Shown here: positions 8,423-16,900 of the stretch, one piece after another | Position numbering within the stretch: the first letter of the stretch is position 1 | Layout of the letters: the number at the start of each line of letters is the position of its first letter | Program-made: the position numbers and the translations under genes | The notes under the pieces: generated by a model | The model's input: the letters and a program-made list of their open reading frames with translations, nothing else | Told to the model about the DNA's origin: nothing | The model's database searches: none | Assembly (NCBI GenBank): GCA_027451165.1 | Contig: DAIDJX010000003.1 | Location: forward strand, 1-28,084 | Direction of reading: 5' to 3' | Length of the DNA stretch: 28,084 bases | From: Prolixibacteraceae bacterium | GTDB taxonomy: Bacteria; Bacteroidota; Bacteroidia; Bacteroidales; Prolixibacteraceae

Positions 8423-8881
8423 CTACTTCTTTTCTTCCTCTCTTTTTTTTCTGTATTGGTCAAACATGTGCGCACGGAACTGATTTTCAGCCCGGTAAAG
8501 CTGTAATACTTTTTGCGGGGGAAGAATCTTCAGAAATTTCTCATTGAAGTCGACCGAGAGATCTGCTTCTTTTCTGAAAGTGGCAGCGATGTCCCGGGTG
8601 GTTTTAATGATTTCCTGATCGGATAAGTTTATTTTTTCGTCTCTCGTTTTTTGTTCCAGCTGGCGCCGGTATGATTGCAACTCACCCCTTTGTTTTTCAA
8701 AACTATTGTAAACAGGCCAAAATTCCTGTGCTTCCTTCGTGGAAAGATTCATCTTTTCACTAAGAAATGCAATTTTCTGGCTTTTAAATTTTTCAAAGTC
8801 TGGTCCTCCCCGTTCCTGGGAAAAACCTGGTAAAGCCAAATACCACAGCGCTATAATCAATAGAAAAAACTTCTTTTTCAT
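8423..8881 (-). CDS. CpxP/Spy-like periplasmic protein in a sigma-factor operon
   Basis: A 152-residue protein with a clear signal peptide (hydrophobic core FFLLIIALWYLALPGFS, cleavage near residue 21). The mature part is highly charged and predicted all-helical, with the segment FLSEKMNLSTKEAQEFWPVYNS. It recalls the LTxxQ-type periplasmic helical proteins (CpxP/Spy/CnrX type), which chaperone proteins or sense envelope stress. Similar Bacteroidota proteins are sometimes labelled 'sensor of ECF-type sigma factor'. It is the last gene of a sigma factor operon and starts 5 bases after the preceding gene. A role as periplasmic sensor or effector of that sigma factor is inferred from position. 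The family assignment is moderate; the secretion signal is clear. Confidence 0.65.
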   Translation of the reverse strand: MKKKFFLLIIALWYLALPGFSQERGGPDFEKFKSQKIAFLSEKMNLSTKEAQEFWPVYNSFEKQRGELQSYRRQLEQKTRDEKINLSDQEIIKTTRDIAATFRKEADLSVDFNEKFLKILPPQKVLQLYRAENQFRAHMFDQYRKKREEEKK

Positions 8882-8886
8882 GACGC

Positions 8887-9339
8887 TTATTTTTGAGTTT
8901 CCAGAAAAATGTCGTAATCACTGTAATTGGAAGCGATATACATTTCGAGATCCCGGCCTTCCAACCCGGAGTCGTTATCTTCCTCATTCAGCAAATTGAA
9001 GAAGGTATGGTCATCGACATATTCCACCAGATTAATGATCTTTTCTTCTTCCCCAACAGTGTTATTGGCGGCTAATTCTTTCTCCCCGGTCATCAAACGT
9101 ACCGGAAAATACACCAGCAGAATAACGGCTGCAAAAGCAGCAGCCAGACCAAGCACCGGTTTCATGTAAATAAATAAACTGACCTTTTTCCCGGAAAGAC
9201 CTGACTCTTCCGCTTCCATCCTGGCGCTCAGCCGGGCCTGGAAATCCTCAAAGTAATGGTCGGGAACCCTGAATGGCAACTCCCTTTCCATCCCTTTCTG
9301 ATGTCCGGATATCTCTTCCGGATTGACTATCTTTTTCAT
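8887..9339 (-). CDS. Single-span membrane protein, putative anti-sigma factor
   Basis: A 150-residue protein with no signal peptide and one hydrophobic segment at about residues 59-80 (MKPVLGLAAAFAAVILLVYF). The N-terminal cytoplasmic part contains PFRVPDHYFEDFQARLSARM, a Pro-x-x-Tyr-Phe-x-x-Phe pattern I associate with small membrane proteins encoded beside Bacteroidota ECF sigma factors. The C-terminal part is acidic and would be periplasmic. It lies 44 bases after the ECF sigma gene and 5 bases before the CpxP-like gene. By topology and position it is a plausible anti-sigma factor. No zinc-binding HxxxCxxC motif is seen, so it is not a ZAS-type anti-sigma. Function is inferred. Confidence 0.6.
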   Translation of the reverse strand: MKKIVNPEEISGHQKGMERELPFRVPDHYFEDFQARLSARMEAEESGLSGKKVSLFIYMKPVLGLAAAFAAVILLVYFPVRLMTGEKELAANNTVGEEEKIINLVEYVDDHTFFNLLNEEDNDSGLEGRDLEMYIASNYSDYDIFLETQK

Positions 9340-9383
9340 ATCAATAAATTGACTATTTCTTAACGCAAAAGTTTAATCCTCAA

Positions 9384-9932
9384 TCACTCAATTCCGGTAA
9401 TGAAATCTTCCACTTTTTTAACCGCATGGTGGAAAGAAGCTTTCAATGCTCCAACAGAGGTATCCAGAATATCGGACATCTCCTGGTAAGGCATCTCCTC
9501 GAAGTAGCGCATATTGAAAACCAGTCGCTGTTTTTCGGGAAGTGTCAGAATTGCCTCCTGCAGTTTTTTCTGAATCTCCGTGCCTTCATAATAATCATCT
9601 GCTTCCAGCCTGTTCTTCAGATAATCGCCCACATCCTGCAAGGGAACCGACGGCCTTTTGGCGCGGCTGCTGATAAAGGTGAGTGATTCATTGGTTGCAA
9701 TGCGGTAAAGCCAGGTGTAGAGGGTGGATTCCTCCCTGAAATTCTCCAGGTTCTTCCACACTTTCATAAATGTATTCTGCAATACATCATCCGTGTCGTC
9801 GTGATTCAATACAATTTTCCGGATATGCCAGTACAACCTCTCCTGGTATTTGGTAACCAGCTGAGAGAAAGCAAGGTTTCTCGTTTTTTCATTCCTGAGA
9901 TGACCGATTAACTCCGGATCGGACAGTTGCAT
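9384..9932 (-). CDS. ECF RNA polymerase sigma factor (sigma-70 family)
   Basis: Directs RNA polymerase to a small regulon, probably in response to envelope conditions. It has 182 residues, normal for the group. Region 2 lies at about residues 20-90 and includes DTDDVLQNTFMKVWKNL and STLYTWLYRIATNESL. Region 4 lies at about 125-178 and includes LPEKQRLVFNMRYFEEMPY with its helix-turn-helix (EMSDILDTSVGALKASFHHA). It heads a minus-strand operon with a membrane protein and a CpxP-like protein. A candidate -7 element lies at 10004-10011. This sigma differs from the one at 12020, which pairs with FecR. Confidence 0.93.
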   Translation of the reverse strand: MQLSDPELIGHLRNEKTRNLAFSQLVTKYQERLYWHIRKIVLNHDDTDDVLQNTFMKVWKNLENFREESTLYTWLYRIATNESLTFISSRAKRPSVPLQDVGDYLKNRLEADDYYEGTEIQKKLQEAILTLPEKQRLVFNMRYFEEMPYQEMSDILDTSVGALKASFHHAVKKVEDFITGIE

Positions 9933-10003
9933 ATGGAAAACTATAAACTTAAGACATCCTGAAAGCAGATTGGTTTAACCCACCTTCCAAGATAATCCAT
10001 TCG

Positions 10004-10011
10004 CAAAGATA
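10004..10011 (-). promoter_or_regulatory. Candidate -7 element for the sigma-factor operon
   Basis: Minus strand reads TATCTTTG, an exact TAnnTTTG match, about 70 bases upstream of the sigma gene ATG at 9932. No -33 TTTG is seen at the usual spacing. Confidence 0.45.
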
Positions 10012-10038
10012 AGCAGATTGACCTGACTGCACATATAT

Positions 10039-10086
10039 GGGAAAAGGGGAAATGGGGAAAAGTGTAAAAATGGGAAAAAAGGGAAA
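10039..10086. repeat. Homopurine tract of G3-4/A3-6 runs
   Basis: 44 of 48 bases are purines on the plus strand, arranged as alternating G-runs and A-runs at irregular ~9-base intervals; only four T bases interrupt. It lies between the divergent sigma operon and asnB. It may be simple low-complexity DNA, or may affect DNA shape or strand opening between the two promoters. Confidence 0.6.
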
Positions 10087-10145
10087 TATTTGCTTAATAT
10101 TATGGAAAAAGGGCAAAATAAATCAAAAAAGTTTGTCAATGTGGT

Positions 10146-10153
10146 TATATTCG
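10146..10153 (+). promoter_or_regulatory. Possible -7 element for asnB
   Basis: TATATTCG matches TAnnTTTG at 5 of the 6 fixed positions and lies 26 bases before the asnB ATG. A TTTG at 10132-10135 is too close to be a standard -33 box. Weak call. Confidence 0.3.
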
Positions 10154-10178
10154 CGCCATAAAATGATAAAAAGACAAT

Positions 10179-11849
10179 ATGTGCGGAATAGTTTGTGTTT
10201 TTGATATTAAAGGAGATCCACGGGAAATGCGGGTTAAAGTGTTGGAAATGTCGAGAAAGATCAGGCACCGGGGGCCCGACTGGTCAGGCATATATTGTGG
10301 CGCAGATACCCTGATGGCCCATGAAAGGCTGGCCATCGTCGATCCTCAATCGGGAAAACAACCCTTGTTCAGCAACGACAGGAAGCTCATTCTTGCGGTA
10401 AACGGTGAAATTTATAATCATCAGGAAATCAGAAAAAAATATGAGGGGAAATACCAGTTTCTGACACAATCGGATTGTGAAGTCATTCTGCCCCTGTACC
10501 GGGAAAAAGGGCCGGATTTTCTGGATGACCTGAACGGGATCTTTGCTTTTGCCTTATACGATGAAGAAAACGGGACTTACCTGATCGCCCGTGATCACAT
10601 CGGTATTATTCCCTTGTACATGGGATGGGATATCTTCGGAAATTTTTATGTGGCCTCAGAACTTAAGGCGCTGGAAGGGGTATGTACCAGGATAGAGGAG
10701 TTCCCTCCCGCTCATTACCTCTATGGTCCGGGCAGCAAGCCAGTTTGCTGGCATACCCGGGAATGGAGCACTTTCGATGCTGTAAAAGACAATACCACTT
10801 CCGTTGCCCGGCTGAAAGAAGCGCTGGAGTCGGCAGTTCACCGGCAGCTGATGTCGGATGTACCCTATGGCGTATTGTTATCGGGGGGGTTGGACTCCTC
10901 GGTGGTTTCTGCCATTGCCAAGAAGTATGCGGCCATGCGGGTGGAAACCAACGACAGCCAGCCTGCCTGGTGGCCTCAGCTTCACTCGTTTGCCATAGGT
11001 CTCGAAGGTTCACCAGACCTGGCAGCCGCCCGAAGGGCAGCAGATCATATTGGAACTGTTCACCACGAAATTCATTATACCATTGAGGAAGGACTGGATG
11101 CCATCCGCGATGTGATTTATCACCTTGAAACCTACGATGTCACTACTGTCAGGGCTTCTACCCCTATGTACCTGCTGGCCAGGGTGATCCGGTCAATGGG
11201 TATTAAAATGGTACTCAGCGGAGAGGGCGCTGACGAAATCTTCGGGGGCTACCTTTATTTTCATAAAGCCCCTGATGCCAGGGCATTTCATGAAGAAACC
11301 ATCCGGAAAATCAGCCGGCTTCACCTTTATGACTGCCTCCGGGCCAACAAATCCCTTGCTGCATGGGGAGTGGAAGGCCGGGTACCCTTCCTGGACAAAG
11401 AATTTATGGATGTAGCCATGTCGCTGAATCCGGCGGATAAAATGGCAGGGAATGGAAAAATGGAAAAATGGATTCTTCGGAAAGCATTTGAAGATTACCT
11501 TCCTGAATCAATTGCCTGGCGACAAAAGGAACAGTTCTCCGACGGCGTTGGCTATGGCTGGATTGATACCCTGAAAAAGGTGGCTGCTGCAAAGGTGACC
11601 GACGACATGATGGCTACTGCCCGGTACCGTTTTCCGCTAAATACCCCGATGTCCAAAGAAGAATATCATTACCGTTCCATATTTTCCGAACATTTCCCTT
11701 CCGACCAGGCGGCAGCGACAGTGCCATCCGTACCTTCCATTGCCTGTAGTACTGCCGAGGCCCTGGCCTGGGACCAGTCCTTCCGCAACAATGCCGACCC
11801 GTCGGGAAGAGCGGTGATCGCCGTACATGCCTCAGGAGCAGGTATGTAA
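10179..11849 (+). CDS. asnB: Asparagine synthase B (glutamine-hydrolysing)
   Basis: Makes asparagine from aspartate, ATP and glutamine in the cytoplasm. It has 556 residues, typical of AsnB. The N-terminal class II amidotransferase domain begins MCGIV; after removal of Met1, Cys2 is the nucleophile. It also carries RHRGPDWSG (about 29-37) and VNGEIYNH (about 74-81). The synthetase domain has the ATP pyrophosphatase loop SGGLDSS at 235-241 and SGEGADE at 347-353. The start is fixed by the need for Cys at position 2. It is a single-gene unit: the divergent sigma operon lies upstream, and a 170-base gap separates it from the next ECF sigma gene. No convincing terminator is seen after the stop. 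Confidence 0.97.
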   Translation: MCGIVCVFDIKGDPREMRVKVLEMSRKIRHRGPDWSGIYCGADTLMAHERLAIVDPQSGKQPLFSNDRKLILAVNGEIYNHQEIRKKYEGKYQFLTQSDCEVILPLYREKGPDFLDDLNGIFAFALYDEENGTYLIARDHIGIIPLYMGWDIFGNFYVASELKALEGVCTRIEEFPPAHYLYGPGSKPVCWHTREWSTFDAVKDNTTSVARLKEALESAVHRQLMSDVPYGVLLSGGLDSSVVSAIAKKYAAMRVETNDSQPAWWPQLHSFAIGLEGSPDLAAARRAADHIGTVHHEIHYTIEEGLDAIRDVIYHLETYDVTTVRASTPMYLLARVIRSMGIKMVLSGEGADEIFGGYLYFHKAPDARAFHEETIRKISRLHLYDCLRANKSLAAWGVEGRVPFLDKEFMDVAMSLNPADKMAGNGKMEKWILRKAFEDYLPESIAWRQKEQFSDGVGYGWIDTLKKVAAAKVTDDMMATARYRFPLNTPMSKEEYHYRSIFSEHFPSDQAAATVPSVPSIACSTAEALAWDQSFRNNADPSGRAVIAVHASGAGM

Positions 11850-11987
11850 GAAAATTGAAAAGGTTTTCTGAACCTGCCTGATAAGATGGAATTCATCACC
11901 AGTTTATATCCATTACCGGAATTTTGAACTTCTATCTAATATTTTCAAATTATCATGTTAAGAGAATATTTTTTGCTCTTTTCTCAG

Positions 11988-11995
11988 TAAGTTTG
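11988..11995 (+). promoter_or_regulatory. Candidate -7 element for the ECF sigma gene at 12020
   Basis: TAAGTTTG is an exact TAnnTTTG match 25 bases before the ATG. It suggests that the regulatory gene is transcribed by the housekeeping sigma factor. A TTTG at 11972-11975 is nearer than the usual -33 spacing. Confidence 0.5.
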
Positions 11996-12019
11996 CCCTG
12001 CACGTGAAACAGGACAGTT

Positions 12020-12628
12020 ATGGCTGATGAGGTAAAAGATGATGTCATAATCCTCTGGAATGCTTTTCTGGAAGGAGATGATAAAGCTTTTACCGCGATC
12101 TATTTCTTATATATTCATCAGCTTCTTTCCTACGGACGAAAGTTGACCCATCAAAATGAAATTTTATTCGATTCAATACAGGATGTATTTGTCTGTTTGT
12201 ACGAAAAACGTGGAAAACAACTGATTTCCGTATCCAATCCCAAAGCTTACCTGTTTGTATCTTTAAAAAACAGCATTCTGAAAAAGCTGATTCAAACACA
12301 AAAATTGCATTCAGTTGAAACAGATGCATCGAACAAGGCTGAATTCAGCGCGGAATATAGTTTTCAGGATCAGATTATATCGTCTGAAACTTCTGAAGTT
12401 ACCCGACATACGCTGCATCAAGCCATCCATAACCTTTCCAATGGGCAAAAAGAGATTATTTTCCTGAAATTTGAACAAGGTTTAGGGTACAGTGATATAG
12501 CAAAGGTCATGAATATCACTGTGGAGTCAGCCCGTAAACAACTGTACAGGGCACTGGTTTCGCTTCGTGAAATTCTTGATAAGAAAACCATTTTTAACTT
12601 TTTTTATTTTTTGACAAAAAACAGTTGA
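12020..12628 (+). CDS. ECF sigma factor of the SusCD locus
   Basis: A 202-residue ECF-type sigma factor. Region 2 spans about residues 20-95 (FTAIYFLYIHQLLSYGRKL, SIQDVFVCLYEKRG, NPKAYLFVSLKNSILKK). Region 4 spans about 130-185 (LPNGQKE-like NLSNGQKEIIFLKFEQGLGY, then SDIAKVMNITVESARKQLYRA). It is followed by a FecR anti-sigma, then a SusC receptor with an STN domain. In Bacteroidota this order is known as a trans-envelope relay: ligand binding at SusC signals through FecR to free the sigma factor, which turns on the susC operon. Its DNA is AT-rich (about 36% G+C by hand count of three lines) compared with asnB. Confidence 0.92.
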   Translation: MADEVKDDVIILWNAFLEGDDKAFTAIYFLYIHQLLSYGRKLTHQNEILFDSIQDVFVCLYEKRGKQLISVSNPKAYLFVSLKNSILKKLIQTQKLHSVETDASNKAEFSAEYSFQDQIISSETSEVTRHTLHQAIHNLSNGQKEIIFLKFEQGLGYSDIAKVMNITVESARKQLYRALVSLREILDKKTIFNFFYFLTKNS

Positions 12629-12661
12629 AAAATTGTCCATGTTTTTGCACTTCCGTGATCT

Positions 12662-12669
12662 TAGATTTG
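12662..12669 (+). promoter_or_regulatory. Possible internal -7 element before fecR
   Basis: TAGATTTG matches TAnnTTTG exactly and lies in the 59-base gap between the sigma gene and fecR, 19 bases before the fecR ATG. It could give fecR its own basal transcription and so keep the anti-sigma in excess. Chance matches in AT-rich DNA are possible. Confidence 0.35.
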
Positions 12670-12687
12670 TAGTTATCCGGTTGGGAA

Positions 12688-13875
12688 ATGGATAAATTTT
12701 TAGATTATTTTGAAGATCAGCATTTTGTGGATTGGGCGCTTAATCCTACACCCGAACTATGCAAATTCTGGGATACTTATCTGGTTGATCATCCCGATGA
12801 AAAAAAGGAAATAGCGTATGCGAAGTTGCTGTTAACCCAACTGAAACAAAGAAATGAAAAGGAGGAGTGTGATGTAATTGCCTCTCTTTACTCGAGGATC
12901 GCTCAACATACAGATCAGGGAAAAACGAAAAAGAAGCTTTTTCCAAAATCAATTTTACCATTACTCAAATATGCAGCTGTTGCCATTGTTTTCCTTTCTC
13001 TTGGTATTTTACTGGTGAATCAAAGGAACAATTCCCGCGTTATTGCTCAATATCAGGCATTAAAAGTTGAGAACAATGAAACGGAAGCCAGGCTGATTTT
13101 ATCAGATGGCGGAAAGATATTACTTCGTGAAGATGAATCCACTGTCGAATATGACCAGGAAGGAAAAATTATCATCAACCATAAGGATACGATCAGCCCG
13201 AAATCTGCTTCATTGGAAACAGATATGAATCAATTGGTTATACCCTTCGGAAAAAACTCATCCATACGATTACCCGACGGCACCAACGTTTTCCTGAATG
13301 CCGGGTCAATATTGGTATATCCCCCTCAGTTTAAGGAAAAAACGAGGGAGGTTTTCCTGATCGGGGAGGGGTATTTTGAAGTTGCTCATAACCCTGAAAT
13401 TCCATTTGTAGTTAAAACCAATGATATCAGGATTCTTGCGGTGGGAACATCGTTTAACGTATCGGCTTATCCGACGGATAAAACCGTCGAGACTGTTTTA
13501 GTGGAAGGTTCGGTTGTGGTGAAAGAAAACAATACGAATATTTTCAGGAAGGATATTGAATTGAAACCGGGAGAACTGGCTGGTTTTGACAGAGAAAAAC
13601 TGGAAACCTCTGTGCAGGTGGTGAATGTAAACAGTTTTGTGGCCTGGCATAAAGGGTATCTTCAATTCGAGAGTACAGAGCTGAACAGGATCGTTTTAAA
13701 ACTTGAACGTTATTACAATATTAAGATCTACCTCAATAATCCGACATTGGGGATACGCAGGATAACCGGCAAATTGATGCTCAGGGAAGACAGGGATAAA
13801 GTTCTGGAGGTTTTGGCTTCCACATCGGGTTTTTCGTTACATAAAATCAATGAAACCACTTATAATCTGAATTAA
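12688..13875 (+). CDS. FecR-family anti-sigma factor
   Basis: Inner-membrane regulator that holds the adjacent ECF sigma factor inactive and receives the signal from the outer-membrane receptor. It has 395 residues. The N-terminal cytoplasmic region (1-88) has W16 and W28, in keeping with the FecR sigma-binding segment. One membrane span lies at about 90-110. The periplasmic FecR domain lies at about 180-280, including RLPDGTNVFLNAGS and VFLIGEGYFEVAHN. The C-terminal DUF4974-type domain (about 325-395) interacts with the STN domain of SusC in this family. It starts 59 bases after the sigma gene. A hairpin between it and susC may separate regulator from operon expression. Confidence 0.93.
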   Translation: MDKFLDYFEDQHFVDWALNPTPELCKFWDTYLVDHPDEKKEIAYAKLLLTQLKQRNEKEECDVIASLYSRIAQHTDQGKTKKKLFPKSILPLLKYAAVAIVFLSLGILLVNQRNNSRVIAQYQALKVENNETEARLILSDGGKILLREDESTVEYDQEGKIIINHKDTISPKSASLETDMNQLVIPFGKNSSIRLPDGTNVFLNAGSILVYPPQFKEKTREVFLIGEGYFEVAHNPEIPFVVKTNDIRILAVGTSFNVSAYPTDKTVETVLVEGSVVVKENNTNIFRKDIELKPGELAGFDREKLETSVQVVNVNSFVAWHKGYLQFESTELNRIVLKLERYYNIKIYLNNPTLGIRRITGKLMLREDRDKVLEVLASTSGFSLHKINETTYNLN

Positions 13876-13876
13876 A

Positions 13877-13910
13877 AAAACCGGCAAGAATCCGACCTCT
13901 CACCGGTTTT
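13877..13910 (+). terminator. Hairpin with T-tract between fecR and susC, possible attenuator
   Basis: AAAACCGG (13877-13884) pairs with CCGGTTTT (13903-13910) around an 18-base loop, directly after the fecR stop. Only four GC pairs make it weak, but its place and terminal T-run suit a partial terminator. That would separate the sigma/fecR transcript from the much more abundant susC transcript. Confidence 0.4.
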
Positions 13911-13949
13911 AAATGAATTTAATTGTTGTATTAAAAACTTCGTAAAATT

Positions 13950-16900
13950 ATGAAAAAAAAGCGAATGGAAGGTCCTTTCGGCAGGAAGGGCATGAAACTA
14001 ATTTTAAGAAAAATGAAACTGACCGTACTTTTTTCTTTATTGCTGGTTTTTTCAAGTTGGGGTATTACCTTATCCCAGACTGTAATTTTAAGTTCCGGGT
14101 TGAGTAATATTCCTGTGAGACAGCTGATACAGGAGGTTGAGAACCAGACTGAGTATTACTTTCTTTACCAGGATGGCGTCTACAAGCAAGATCAGACGGT
14201 AACCTTATCAGCAAAAGAAACAACTGTTGAATCGATCCTGCAGGAATTGGCAGAACAAGCTTCTGTTCAGTACAGGATCATCGACCGGCAAATAATATTG
14301 CTACCCTTGGGAGTGACGGATTTGCCCGACGAGTTACAAAGCATGGTGGATCAGCAGCCAAAGCGCAGAGAGATTTCAGGTTCGGTAAATGATGTGAAAA
14401 ACTTGCCCTTGCCGGGTGTGGCAGTCATTGTTAAAGGCACAACCATTGGCTCGGTTACAGATTCTCAGGGTAAATTCAGGATAAGTATTCCAGTAGATGC
14501 CCAGACCCTGTCGTTAACATTTGTGGGGATGAAACCTCAGGAAGTGGCTATTGCCGGGAAATCGGTTTTTAATATAACCATGGAAGAAGCGACCTTCGGG
14601 GTAGATGAAGTTGTTGTGACTGCATTGGGGATTGAAAAAAGCAAGAAGAGTCTGGCCTATTCAACCCAATCGGTCGATATGGATGGATTAACTACCATTA
14701 AGGATGTGAGCCTTGGAAATACATTGTCAGGCAAAATTGCCGGGGTTTCTGTTACAGCTTCAACCGGAACCAGCGGGGTTTCAGGTGACCCGCGTATTAT
14801 CATCCGTGGTGACCGTTCCATTAACGGGAACAACCAGCCTTTAATTGTCATTGACGGTATCCCTTCCTCCAGCACAGGCGGTGGCCTGTCAGGCATTAAC
14901 CCCGATGACGTTCAAAGCATGAATGTACTGAAAGGGCCTTCAGCATCTGCATTGTATGGTTCAAGCGCCAACAATGGGGTAATCGTAATTACCACCAGAA
15001 AAGGCGCTTCAGGACAAGCAAAAGTCGAGGTGAATTCTGTGACAACTTTTGATCTTCCATACCTGTACCCGGAATTTCAGAATGAATATGGACAGGGGAT
15101 GAATGGGTTGTTTTTACCCAATTCTGATGTGTCCAGCTGGGGTCCGAAAATGCAAGGCCAAACCGTTACCGACTGGACAGGAAAAGAAACAACTCTTGAT
15201 CCTCAACCGAATAATGTGAAAGACTTTTTTCAGGTGGGAACCAATTTCACCAACAGTGTCTCTTACAGTGCGGGCAGCGAGAAATCAACTTCTTATTTCT
15301 CCTATAGCAACACCACCGCACAGGGAATGTTGGCGGATAATAAAATGCAAAGACACAACTTAAACTTACGATTGACTTCCGAGATTGTCAGGAACCTGAA
15401 TATGGACTTTAAAATCACCTGGTTCCGCCAGCTGGTGAAAGACAAACCGACAACGGGGGACGACCTTTTCAGCCCCATGCATCAGTTGATCAGAATGCCA
15501 CGCAGCATAAGGAATGCTGATATTTCGGATTATTCCTATTATACGGCGGCAGGTGATTATAAACAACGTACCTGGATCCCCGGATCTACCAATGTAATTA
15601 ACCCATATTGGTCAATGTACGGATACGAAAACCCGAGTACCTCCAGCAACGTGAATTCCATGTTATCCCTGAAGTATACATTCACTCCCTGGTTATATCT
15701 TCAAATGCGGGGGGTAATGTCAGTCAACAATAGTGATTGGGAGAAAAAACATTACTGGGATACGCAATATGTCAATTCCGGGAAAGGTGGTTACGAAACC
15801 TATTTTGGCAAATCCCAGTTGCTGAACGGTGATGTACTCCTGGTGTTCGATAAAGACCTCAACAAAGATTTTCATGTAAATTTAAACCTTGGTGCCGAAA
15901 TCAGGGATTCACAGGGCCGGAGTATGAACTCCAAAACCGGCGAATTAAGTGCCGAAAATAAATTCGCTCTAAGCTATGCAGTAACCTTAACTACCACCGA
16001 TTCGGAATCAAGGGTTCAAAAACAGGCCGTTTATGGTATGGGACAGATTGCCTTTAAAAACTTCCTGTACCTGGATGTTACTGCACGTAACGACTGGAGT
16101 TCAACCTTGCCATCGCCTTATGCTTATTTCTATCCTTCCATTGGTTTAACAGGCATCATTTCAGACATGGTGAAATTACCCGAGGTAATTTCTTTTGCCA
16201 AAGTTCGTGGTTCTTATGCAGAAGTAGGAAACGATGCCGGGTTTGCACAAATATTCCAGACATACGGCAGGGCGGCAAACGGACCCGCTGGTATGGTGTA
16301 TCCAAGTGGTACCAAGGTGCCGGTAAACCTGATTCCTGAAAAAACGAAATCATGGGAAGCAGGAACTGAACTTAGATTCTTTAGCAACCGTCTCGCTCTT
16401 GATTTTACCTATTACCATTCCAATACCTATAACCAGCTGATTACCATTACTTCCCCTTCTACCTCAGGCTTTGGTAGCGGGCGGATCAATTGCGGCAATA
16501 TCGAAAATAAAGGAGTGGAAATTATGGTCTCCGGGACACCGGTAAAAACAAATGATTTAAGCTGGGATGTTGACCTCAATTTTGCCAGCAATAAGAACAA
16601 AGTCATTGAATTGTCAAAAACCCTGACCCGGTACCAGATCAGTTCTCCAAACTTATCGATCGGAGAAACCTGGGCTATTGCCGGTCAGCCATTTGGCGAT
16701 ATTTATACCAAAGGCTTTGTGCGCAATGAGGCAGGCGAAGTGATTGTTGATTCTAAAGGGATGCCTAAAGTTGATTCCAAAGCAAATCTTTACCTTGGTA
16801 ATTTTAATTACGACTGGAGAGGTGGACTTACCAACAACATAAGGTACAAAAACTGGAACCTTTCTTTCCTGATAGACCTGAATTATGGTGGGGTAAGGCA

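Noticed and set aside
11833..11880. Possible hairpin after asnB (AGGTT/AACCT and CAGG repeats).
   Set aside because: Stems are short or imperfect, overlap the end of the gene, and no T-tract follows.
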